A DNA stretch of 64,000 nucleotides from Rhizobium leucaenae USDA 9039 (GTDB lineage Bacteria > Pseudomonadota > Alphaproteobacteria > Rhizobiales > Rhizobiaceae), in NCBI RefSeq assembly GCF_000426285.1, contig NZ_AUFB01000012.1:1-64000 (forward strand), in the 5' to 3' direction. How positions within the stretch are numbered: position 1 is the stretch's first letter; every line of letters begins with the position of its first letter. Position numbers and translations under genes: made by a program. Shown here in pieces: positions 15,405 through 22,729 of the stretch. The notes below the pieces were generated by a model. The model was not told the origin of the DNA and ran no database searches. It worked only from the letters and a program-made list of their open reading frames with translations.

Positions 15405-16715
15405 TTATTGAACCGGCTGCTCCATGCCCTGCGTCGTATCCAGCGCTAGCTGGGAATTGCCGTCGAGCTGATAAATATCGTCCCGGAACTGAACGATGCC
15501 GTTGCCCGCGCCCCATGCGGAGATGTAGACGAAATAGACCGGAACTTCCGTCGCCAGTGTGATCGGCGTGTTGACGCGGGTGGAAATCACCTGCTCGATG
15601 TGCTGGCGCGGCCAGCCCGGTGTTTCGGCAAGCAGCCAGGTCGTCAGGTCCCGCACGTTCTGCACGCGCACGCAGCCCGAGCTGTCGAAGCGCATCAGCT
15701 TGTTGAACAGGCCTTGTTCCGGCGTGTCGTGCATATATTCGTTGTTGGGGTTATGGAAGTTGATCTTCGTGGACGCCATGGCGTTGTTCTTGCCCGGGTC
15801 CTGGCGGAACATCAAATCCGGCGCCTTGTCCGAATTCCAGTCGATCGTCTCAGGCGCAACTTCCTGGCCCTTGCCGTCGAGAAGGCGGATGTTGTTCTTC
15901 GTCAGGTAGGTCGGATCCTTGCGCATCAGCGGCACGATGTCCTTGACGATGATGGAGCGCGGCGCGGTCCAATACGGATTGAGAATGACCTCGTAGATCT
16001 TCGAGTTGATAAGGTGCGTCGGGCGAGAGATGCGGCCGACGATCGCCTCATGACGCAGCGCCACCCGACCGTCCTCAACGGCTTCGATATAGGTCGCCGG
16101 AACATTGACCATGACGTGACGGCGGCCGAGATCGGCCGGGAATGTCTGCAGGCGAACGAGGTTGGTGTTCAATTGCTGCAGGCGCACCTCGGCGGGAATG
16201 TTCATCGCCTTCAGCGTGAACTCGCCGATAACGCCATCCGGCGGCAGGCCATGGCGGGCCTGGAAGCGCTTGACGGCGCCGTCGACGTAGGAATCGAACG
16301 CCGAGGACATGCCGGCTTCCTTCGGCAGGTCGCCGGTGACCATCAGGCGCTGGCGCAGAGCCTGCACGGAAGGATCGGTGACGCCAAGCTGGAGCTGCTG
16401 CTCACCCGGATTGATCTGCGGCCAGCCGCCACTCGCAGCGATGCTCTGATACTGGGCGATCGCCTGCTGGATGTTGGGTACGGAATCAGGCCCGAGGATC
16501 GGCGTGTTGGAAACAACCGCTGCGGCGGTGCGCGCGGCGGCCTTCGCATCGAACTGATCGTCCCAGTTGCCGCGAGCACGATTGTTGATCAGCGCATCGA
16601 GAGGCGTCTGGTCCTGTGCAAAAGCCGGGGCTGCCAAGGCGGCCACGCCAAAAGTTGCCGCAGACCGCAGGAAGGAGCGGCGCGAGAAGGGTTCAATTCC
16701 GGTTTTCTTCGACAT
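15405..16715 (-). CDS. L,D-transpeptidase with peptidoglycan-binding domain (LdtP-like)
   Basis: Encodes 436 residues from MSKKTG. The twin-arginine signal SRRSFLRSAATFGVAALAAP sends the protein to the periplasm, with the mature end near residue 34. A PG_binding_1 domain lies near residues 150-195 (YVDGAVKRFQARHGLPPDGV). The YkuD catalytic domain has the active site MRFDSSGCVRVQN with the nucleophilic Cys. It makes 3-3 peptidoglycan crosslinks or modifies peptide stems. A regulator of the LdtR type is encoded 0.5 kb upstream; in Liberibacter and Sinorhizobium LdtR activates such a gene, ldtP. I infer the same pairing here. Confidence 0.9.
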   Translation of the reverse strand: MSKKTGIEPFSRRSFLRSAATFGVAALAAPAFAQDQTPLDALINNRARGNWDDQFDAKAAARTAAAVVSNTPILGPDSVPNIQQAIAQYQSIAASGGWPQINPGEQQLQLGVTDPSVQALRQRLMVTGDLPKEAGMSSAFDSYVDGAVKRFQARHGLPPDGVIGEFTLKAMNIPAEVRLQQLNTNLVRLQTFPADLGRRHVMVNVPATYIEAVEDGRVALRHEAIVGRISRPTHLINSKIYEVILNPYWTAPRSIIVKDIVPLMRKDPTYLTKNNIRLLDGKGQEVAPETIDWNSDKAPDLMFRQDPGKNNAMASTKINFHNPNNEYMHDTPEQGLFNKLMRFDSSGCVRVQNVRDLTTWLLAETPGWPRQHIEQVISTRVNTPITLATEVPVYFVYISAWGAGNGIVQFRDDIYQLDGNSQLALDTTQGMEQPVQ

Positions 16716-17227
16716 ATCCCACCGTTCGACGCTGCGACCAAATTCATCCGCAGCCAAGATAGAAAGCAGTAAATTACTGCAGCTCGCGCCAAGTAACGCA
16801 GGTCCTTATCAATCCGTTGCCTTAGAGCACCACTAAAACTTCGCTCCGGACCATCACAATATTGCGAGCCCAAAGCGCTAAGGCATGAAGATCAAGACTT
16901 GAAAAGCGCCGTTTGCCGTTCGTTTCCGCTGTCATAGCAATATGGCCAATTCGTGTCGCCCGGCATGAAACTTGCTTTGGCCTGCCGTAGCGGAGGAAAC
17001 ACCATTTTGCGTTGCTAAAATACCACTAAATGATTGTGGTTCATACCGTTTGCTCATCCGCCGTCAATGGCGCAGACGCAGCATACACGGTGTGCAACGC
17101 AACGTCGCAGCGGTGGCGTGGCAAAAAGCGCACAATTGTAAGCTGGCAAAAGATTCAAGCCAGACACGCAGGGAACGTGTCCGGCTTGCTTTGCTGGAGA
17201 GTCAAGCGGCAGCTCCGCCGCCGTGAC
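16716..17227. other. Intergenic region between ldtP-like and ldtR-like genes
   Basis: 512 bp without a supported gene. It must contain the promoter of the L,D-transpeptidase and the terminator of the MarR-type gene. I see one short inverted repeat (accac-9 nt-gtggt, about 17022-17040), whose left half recurs near 16829. No RNA gene or coding pattern was recognised. Confidence 0.4.
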
Positions 17228-17746
17228 TTACAGGCGATAGAGGATCTGATCGTTCCAGAAACGATCGAGGCGCTGCAGGAGCTTGTTCATCTGGGTGAAC
17301 TCGTCGGTGCCGATGCCGCCGACCTTGTCGATGGAGGCGATGTGGCGCTCGTAGAGTTTGGCGACGGTTTCGGCGATGTCCTGGCCGGTTTCCGTCAGGC
17401 TGATGCGGACCGAGCGGCGGTCAATGCGCGAGCGCTGGTGGTTGATGAAGCCGAGGTCGACCAGCTTCTTGACGTTGTAGGATACGTTGGAACCGAGGTA
17501 GAAACCGCGGGAGCGCAGTTCGCCGGCCGTCAGTTCGGAATTGCCGATGTTGAAGAGGAGCAGCGCCTGGACGGCGTTGACGTCGTCGCGGCCTTGGCGG
17601 TCGAACTCGTCCTTGATAACATCGAGGAGACGGCGGTGGAGGCGCTCCACCAGGTGGAGCGATTCCATATACAGACCGCGGATATCTTCGATCTGCTGGT
17701 CCCGAGCATTCGCAACTGCCTGCGGCTTGATTTTCGTGTTCATCAT
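17228..17746 (-). CDS. ldtR: MarR-family regulator, LdtR type
   Basis: Encodes 172 residues. A winged-helix MarR fold is visible: a dimer helix (GLYMESLHLVERLHRRLLDV), the recognition region SELTAGELRSRGFYLGSNVS, and the wing SRIDRRSVRISLTETGQDIA. LdtR was described in Candidatus Liberibacter asiaticus and Sinorhizobium meliloti as a regulator of an L,D-transpeptidase and osmotic tolerance. This protein's features and its position upstream of such a gene on the same strand support the name. Two consecutive ATG codons are possible starts. Confidence 0.82.
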   Translation of the reverse strand: MMNTKIKPQAVANARDQQIEDIRGLYMESLHLVERLHRRLLDVIKDEFDRQGRDDVNAVQALLLFNIGNSELTAGELRSRGFYLGSNVSYNVKKLVDLGFINHQRSRIDRRSVRISLTETGQDIAETVAKLYERHIASIDKVGGIGTDEFTQMNKLLQRLDRFWNDQILYRL

Positions 17747-17874
17747 GACTTGGCCTCACTGTTTTGTTTGGCGGTGTCGTTTTCTTCCCGCCTTGAGTGA
17801 GACCCTATCGAATACACATAAAATTCTACTTAAACTGCAGGCTTAACAGCACCTTACCAGGAAGTCTTGGTGTC

Positions 17875-18312
17875 TCAGGGTAAATCAACCATTACCTGCT
17901 GCTCGCGCCGGCGCTTTTCCAGCCAGAGCAAAATACGGAAAATACAGTAGAGCACGGCGACGCCTGCATGCAGGATTACGATCAATGGATTCGACCCGAA
18001 AATCTGCGGCCAGAGGCCATACATCAGCGCCTGACTGCCGGCCGCCAGCACCCAGATAACCGGGCCCCAGGAGACCGTCAGCCACAGGCCGAGGGCTGCG
18101 ACGGGGAAGACGACGGCGAGGCCTGCACCCGCCACCTTCCAGGGCAGATTGAGAAGATCGAAACGCGCCTGGCCGTCCAGCGAATAGCCGACCAGCATCG
18201 ACCAATATTGCAGGCCAAGCCAGAGACAGGCGATGGCAATCAGCCGCAGGAACAGCACGAACAGAATGTCCGTCAACGTGTTCTTGGGTATGGTCGGAGA
18301 ATCGGGTTCCAT
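17875..18312 (-). CDS. DUF6163-type inner membrane protein
   Basis: Encodes 145 residues from MEPDSPTIPKN; the frame is open further upstream but there it runs antisense to hemB. Four hydrophobic helices are visible: ILFVLFLRLIAIACLWLGLQ, a second around GAGLAVVFPVAALGLWL, a third around VIWVLAAGSQALMYGL, and a fourth at HAGVAVLYCIFRILLWL, followed by a basic tail. This suggests an inner-membrane protein of unknown function, common in rhizobia beside hemB. The DUF number is from memory of rhizobial annotation, so treat the family label as provisional. Confidence 0.72.
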   Translation of the reverse strand: MEPDSPTIPKNTLTDILFVLFLRLIAIACLWLGLQYWSMLVGYSLDGQARFDLLNLPWKVAGAGLAVVFPVAALGLWLTVSWGPVIWVLAAGSQALMYGLWPQIFGSNPLIVILHAGVAVLYCIFRILLWLEKRRREQQVMVDLP

Positions 18313-18456
18313 GCGCGAACAATAAGTAGAAGGCCAAAGGCCCGCCAGCGCTATAATGGCTGCGGCCTTTCGCCGGGTTTTGAATCCTGGGGACAGCGTG
18401 ATAGGTACGCTGCCGACAACTGAGGCCATAGATAGACTAAAAAGGATGGCGGCACC

Positions 18457-19470
18457 ATGCAGGACAAGACGCATCTTGTTGACGAGATCACCGGACATCG
18501 GCGCATGCGGCGCAACCGCAAGGCCGACTGGACGCGCCGCCTGGTGCAGGAAAATCGCCTGACCGTCGACGACCTGATCTGGCCGATCTTCCTCATCCCC
18601 GGCAGCGGTATTGCCGAGCCGATCCCGGCCATGCCCGGCGTCTTCAGATTGACCGTGGACAAAGCCGTAGAAGCCGCAAAAGAGGCGGCTGACCTCGGCA
18701 TTCCCGCGCTCGCCACCTTCCCGAATATCGAAATGGAGCTGCGCGACGAGACCGGCTCAAACAGCCTGGAAAAGAACAACCTCATCAATCTCGCCACCGC
18801 CGCCATCAAGAAAGCCGTGCCGAACATCGGGGTCATCACCGACGTTGCCCTCGACCCATTCACCAGCCATGGCCATGACGGCATTTTGCGAGGCGACGAA
18901 ATCGTGAATGACGAGACCGTCGAACAGGTGGCGCGCGCCGCCGTCTACCAGGCCGATGCCGGTGCCGATATCATCGCGCCTTCGGAAATGATGGATGGGC
19001 GCATCGGCGTGATCCGGCATGCGCTCGACGCCGCTGGTCACCAGAGCGTCGGTATCATGAGCTACGCCACCAAGTTCAGCTCCGCCTTCTACGGTCCCTA
19101 TCGCGAGGCGATTTCGACCGGCGGCCTGCTGAAGGGCGACAAGAAAACCTATTATATCGATCCGGCCAACGGCACCGAGGCGGTGCGCGACGCCGCGCTC
19201 GACGTCGAAGAAGGCGCCGACATGCTGATGGTCAAGCCGGGCCTGCCCTATCTCGACATTTGTTGGCGGCTGAAGGAGGCATTCGGCCTGCCAACCTTCG
19301 CCTACCAGGTTTCCGGCGAATATTCGATGATCAAGGCCGCCGCTGCCAACGGCTGGATCGACGGCGAACGGGTGATGCTGGAAACGCTGCTCGCCTTCAA
19401 GCGCGCCGGCTGCGACGGCATTCTCACCTATTTCGCACCGGAAGTGGCGAGACTGCTGGCAAAGAGGTAA
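18457..19470 (+). CDS. hemB: Delta-aminolevulinic acid dehydratase (porphobilinogen synthase)
   Basis: Encodes 337 residues. It condenses two 5-aminolevulinate molecules to porphobilinogen in heme synthesis. The Schiff-base Lys motif MLMVKPGLPYLDI and the second active Lys in SYATKFSSAFYGPYREA are intact. Where zinc enzymes have three Cys, this one reads TDVALDPFTSHGHDG without any Cys, which marks the Mg2+-dependent class typical of rhizobia. It diverges from the DUF6163-type gene and is followed by RDD and bpt genes on the same strand. Confidence 0.97.
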   Translation: MQDKTHLVDEITGHRRMRRNRKADWTRRLVQENRLTVDDLIWPIFLIPGSGIAEPIPAMPGVFRLTVDKAVEAAKEAADLGIPALATFPNIEMELRDETGSNSLEKNNLINLATAAIKKAVPNIGVITDVALDPFTSHGHDGILRGDEIVNDETVEQVARAAVYQADAGADIIAPSEMMDGRIGVIRHALDAAGHQSVGIMSYATKFSSAFYGPYREAISTGGLLKGDKKTYYIDPANGTEAVRDAALDVEEGADMLMVKPGLPYLDICWRLKEAFGLPTFAYQVSGEYSMIKAAAANGWIDGERVMLETLLAFKRAGCDGILTYFAPEVARLLAKR

Positions 19471-19648
19471 TTGCCGGCCACAAAGCTTATTGCATTTGCC
19501 GGACCCCACACCATATGTTCGGCAAATGTTTCCTAATGCGCCGCGCGTCCCGCTGGATGCGCAAAGGTTGCACCAGGAATCGTTAACTGCGCATAGGCCT
19601 TTCCTTAAATCGGAACGATTGAAGGGATTATGCGCGAAGGAGAAAGAC

Positions 19649-20107
19649 ATGAGCCTGAACCCAACCCCGCTTTATGCAGCACCGGACGACTGGCGCGCCT
19701 ATAGTGGTGTGCTGAGCCGGCGCATCTTCGCTTTCATCCTCGACTATGTCATCGTCGGCCTGCTCTGCATTCCGGCAGCAATCGTGCTGTTCTTCGTCTC
19801 GATCCTGACGCTTGGGCTCGGCTTTCTGCTCTACCCTGCCCTCTTCATCATCGTCGCGGGCCTCTATTTCGGCTGGACGCTCGGCGGACCGCATCAGGCC
19901 TCGCTCGGTATGCGCGCCATGGGCATCGCCATGGTGCGGATCGATGGCCGGCGGATGGATTTTCTCACCGCGATCGTGCATCTCGCGCTGTTCTGGATCC
20001 TGAACTCCGTCCTCACACCGCTCATCCTGCTTGCAGGCCTGTTCATCGAACGCAGCCGGCTGGTGCATGACCTGCTCCTCGGCACGGTCATCGTCCGAAC
20101 GGCGTAA
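19649..20107 (+). CDS. RDD-family membrane protein
   Basis: Encodes 152 residues. The start codon follows GAAGGAGAAAGAC; an earlier in-frame start would add about 50 non-family residues. The RDD domain is visible: RRIFAFILDYVIVGLLCIPA with the Arg and Asp pair in the first helix, then ASLGMRAMGIAMVRIDGRR between helices 2 and 3. It has three to four transmembrane segments and sits in the inner membrane. The cargo is unknown; some RDD proteins act in ion or osmotic homeostasis. It lies between hemB and the arginyltransferase gene. Confidence 0.85.
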   Translation: MSLNPTPLYAAPDDWRAYSGVLSRRIFAFILDYVIVGLLCIPAAIVLFFVSILTLGLGFLLYPALFIIVAGLYFGWTLGGPHQASLGMRAMGIAMVRIDGRRMDFLTAIVHLALFWILNSVLTPLILLAGLFIERSRLVHDLLLGTVIVRTA

Positions 20108-20295
20108 ACCTTGGCTATTCCGCTCAACGTCGTACCAACGATTTGGTCGTCCACCCTATCACCCTAACGAAGCCCGCTTGCTTCTGAAGAAGCTGGGAAA
20201 CTATGACCTTGGACGAAGGACATAGTTGACGTTTTCTAAACTTGGGCCATGCTTGTGAGAAGTCGAATGCCGAATGGAAGGTTGATCAACGGCAG

Positions 20296-21072
20296 ATGAA
20301 CACGCAGTCGACGCCATCCCCGCAGTTTTATCTGACGGCACCGGCCGCCTGCCCGTACCTGCCGCGTGAGATGGAGCGTAAAGTCTTCACCCATCTCGTC
20401 GGGCCGCGCGCGGCGGAAATGAACGATATATTGACCCAGGGCGGCTTTCGCCGCTCGCAGAATATCGCTTACCGCCCCGCTTGCGAATCCTGCCGCGCCT
20501 GTATTTCCGTTCGCATTCTGGCTCAGGAATTTGAGCCGAGCCGGTCGATGAAACGCGTGCTGTCGTCCAATAGCGATATCATCGCCACCGAATTTCCGGC
20601 GCAGCCGTCCAGCGAGCAATATTCGCTCTTCCGGCGGTATCTCGACTATCGTCATCAGCAGGGCGGCATGTCCGACATGACCGTGCTCGACTACGCGATC
20701 ATGGTCGAGGATACCCACGTCAACACCCGCATCATCGAATATCGCCGGCGCGAAGAAGGTTCCGGGCTGGAGCAGCGGCCGAAAGGTGAACTGCTGGCGG
20801 CCGCATTGACCGACGTGATGAGCGATGGGTTGTCCATGGTCTATTCCTATTTCAATCCCGATCTCGATCAACGTTCGCTCGGCACCTTCATGATTCTCGA
20901 TCATATCAAGCGGACCAAGGCGCTGGGACTGCCGCACGTCTATCTCGGCTATTGGGTCAAGGGCTCGCGAAAGATGGACTACAAGACGCGGTTTCAGCCG
21001 CAGGAGCACCTGACGCCGCGCGGCTGGGAACGCTTCAATCCCGCCGATGTCAGCGAAGCTCCTTCTCGCTAA
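20296..21072 (+). CDS. bpt: Aminoacyl-tRNA-protein transferase (Ate/Bpt)
   Basis: Encodes 258 residues from MNTQSTPSPQ. It belongs to the bacterial arginyl/leucyl-transferase family that adds an amino acid from tRNA to N-termini, marking proteins for ClpAP (N-degron pathway). The Cys-rich N-terminal motif is YRPACESCRACISVRI. The C-terminal GNAT-like domain contains YSYFNPDLDQRSLGTFMILD and YLGYWVKGSRKMDYK. Whether it transfers Leu (Bpt) or Arg cannot be read directly; the Bpt name follows usual rhizobial annotation. Confidence 0.92.
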   Translation: MNTQSTPSPQFYLTAPAACPYLPREMERKVFTHLVGPRAAEMNDILTQGGFRRSQNIAYRPACESCRACISVRILAQEFEPSRSMKRVLSSNSDIIATEFPAQPSSEQYSLFRRYLDYRHQQGGMSDMTVLDYAIMVEDTHVNTRIIEYRRREEGSGLEQRPKGELLAAALTDVMSDGLSMVYSYFNPDLDQRSLGTFMILDHIKRTKALGLPHVYLGYWVKGSRKMDYKTRFQPQEHLTPRGWERFNPADVSEAPSR

Positions 21073-21954
21073 ATGGTCTCCCATCTCTCGGATCATAAAA
21101 AAGGCTTGCTGCTGACCACCATCGGCGGTCTTACGCTGTCAATGGATATTCCGCTGATCCGGCTTTCCAGCGGCGACGTCTGGTCCGTGCTGTCGGCGCG
21201 CAGCCTTGCGACGATCGTGGTGGCGCTTGCCGCCTTGGTCGTCATCCGCCGCGTTACGGGATCGTTGCGCAACACGCTGCCGGGCTGGATCGGGCTTCCC
21301 GTCGGCCTCTTCTACGGCCTGACGACCATCACCTTTCTTCTCGCCATCTATTATACGACGGCGGCGAATGTGGTGTTCATCATCGCTCTCAATCCGATGT
21401 TCGCAGCACTGCTCTCCTGGATTTTCCTGAAGGAGCGCCCGGCCCTTTCCACCATCGTCACCATGATCGCGATGATCTTCGGCGTCGGCCTGATCGTTCG
21501 GGACGGCATGGAAGGCGGTCATCTCCTCGGCGACGCGCTGTCGGTTCTTGCTTCTTTTTCGATCGCCTGTGCGATTACAATAGGCCGGGCATCACGCAGG
21601 GACATGGGCTTCGCGTCTCTGTTGTCCGCCATTATCCCTGCCGCAGTCGGGCTCTACCATGTCATGCCCTCGGCCATCGTAATCGACCATCCCGGCTGGA
21701 TCCTACTGGACGGCGCGATCCTGATGCCCCTCTCCTTCTGGTGCCTTGCGACTGGCACACGCTTTCTCTCGGCCCCGGAAGTGGCGATGTTCTATCTACT
21801 GGAAACGGTCCTGGCGCCGATCTGGGTCTGGCTGATCTTCGCCGAAGCGCCAAGCAACATGACGCTCGCCGGCGGACTCGTGCTCATTGTGGCGCTGGCG
21901 GCGCACTCGCTATGGCAGGTGCGAGTCAGGGCGAGGCTGGCGGCTGCGGGCTAA
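21073..21954 (+). CDS. DMT-superfamily (EamA) transporter
   Basis: Encodes 293 residues with ten hydrophobic segments in two EamA repeats. The first repeat contains FYGLTTITFLLAIYYTTAAN and LNPMFAALLSWIFLKERPAL, a signature of the family; the second contains LSAPEVAMFYLLETVLAPIW and IFAEAPSNMTLAGGLVLI. It is an inner-membrane exporter of unknown small metabolites. Its start codon abuts the bpt stop, so the two are probably co-transcribed. Confidence 0.9.
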   Translation: MVSHLSDHKKGLLLTTIGGLTLSMDIPLIRLSSGDVWSVLSARSLATIVVALAALVVIRRVTGSLRNTLPGWIGLPVGLFYGLTTITFLLAIYYTTAANVVFIIALNPMFAALLSWIFLKERPALSTIVTMIAMIFGVGLIVRDGMEGGHLLGDALSVLASFSIACAITIGRASRRDMGFASLLSAIIPAAVGLYHVMPSAIVIDHPGWILLDGAILMPLSFWCLATGTRFLSAPEVAMFYLLETVLAPIWVWLIFAEAPSNMTLAGGLVLIVALAAHSLWQVRVRARLAAAG

Positions 21955-21985
21955 CGAACTCCATATTGCGGCAGTCAATTTGAGG

Positions 21986-22006
21986 TGTTATAACGGCGTT
22001 ATTACA
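21986..22006. promoter_or_regulatory. Palindromic operator of the AbrB-Doc cassette
   Basis: A 9-3-9 inverted repeat (TGTTATAAC / GTTATTACA, one mismatch) ends 14 nt before the antitoxin ATG. AbrB/MazE antitoxins usually bind such sites to repress their own operon. The role here is inferred. Confidence 0.6.
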
Positions 22007-22020
22007 TCAGGAGCAGAACC

Positions 22021-22242
22021 ATGAACGTCGTGATCCGCAAGATTGGCAATTCTGAAGGCGTGATTATTCCGAAGGAAGTTCTTCACCGACTCGGGTTGAA
22101 AAATGGCGACGCTTTGGAAATTCGCGAAGTAAACGGCAATATCGAATTGGTTCCCGAGCGCGCCGATCTCGCCGAACAATTGCGGGCGGCAAGGCTCGGG
22201 ATGCAAAAGTATCGTGCAGCTTTGAGCGAGCTCGCGAAATGA
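22021..22242 (+). CDS. AbrB/MazE-type antitoxin
   Basis: Encodes 73 residues. The N-terminal SpoVT/AbrB swapped-hairpin DNA-binding domain is clear: VIRKIGNSEGVIIPKEVLHRLGLKNGDALEI. The C-terminal 25 residues, basic and helical, would wrap the toxin. A ribosome site (AGGAGCAGAACC) precedes the ATG. The stop overlaps the start of the downstream doc-like toxin gene (ATGA), so synthesis is coupled. It binds the toxin and probably the palindrome at 21986-22006. Confidence 0.88.
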   Translation: MNVVIRKIGNSEGVIIPKEVLHRLGLKNGDALEIREVNGNIELVPERADLAEQLRAARLGMQKYRAALSELAK

Positions 22243-22631
22243 ATGAATACAAGTGGCTGTCACGCGAAGCCATTGAAATCATGCATCACGAGCAGCTCGC
22301 TGAGCATGGCGGATTGCCGAGGTTAAAAGACGAAAACGCGTTAGAGGCCGCTATCGCCCGTCCGTTGAACAAGGCTGCATATGGCGAGAATGATCTCTTC
22401 GCTCTCGCTGCGGCTTACCTTTACGGCATCGTGCGGAATCATCCTTTTTCCGATGGGAATAAACGAACGGGATATCTGGCGGCTTTTACATTTCTCTACA
22501 TCAACGGCTATCTGATTGAAGCGGACGATGGAATGATCGTGGCCTTTGTACTAGGCGTCGCTGCTGGAGAAATCGACGAAACGGGAGCGACGCGCTTCCT
22601 CAGAGACTTCTCCATACCACTGGTCGACTGA
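22239..22631 (+). CDS. doc: Doc-family (Fic fold) toxin
   Basis: Encodes 130 residues. The core motif HPFSDGNKRTGYLA matches the Doc variant of Fic, HxFx(D/N)(A/G)NKR, which in phage P1 Doc phosphorylates EF-Tu and stops translation. YKWLSREAIEIMHHEQLAEH and the following GLPRLKDENALEAAIARP are typical Doc N-terminal elements. The catalytic His, Asp and Lys are all present, so the toxin looks active. It sits between the DMT transporter gene and parC, in an otherwise housekeeping stretch, and so was probably acquired. Confidence 0.9.
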   Translation: MNEYKWLSREAIEIMHHEQLAEHGGLPRLKDENALEAAIARPLNKAAYGENDLFALAAAYLYGIVRNHPFSDGNKRTGYLAAFTFLYINGYLIEADDGMIVAFVLGVAAGEIDETGATRFLRDFSIPLVD

Positions 22632-22729
22632 TCGAAAATCTTTCCATCACACCATCCGACCGTTTTACTACCGCTCAGCGCATCCGGCGCTACAATCGGC
22701 CTACCGGGTCGATTGCTCGCCGACCGCTC

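Noticed and set aside
16972..17226. 84-codon frame in the ldtP-ldtR gap
   Set aside because: No plausible ribosome site or family pattern; it lies in a promoter region.
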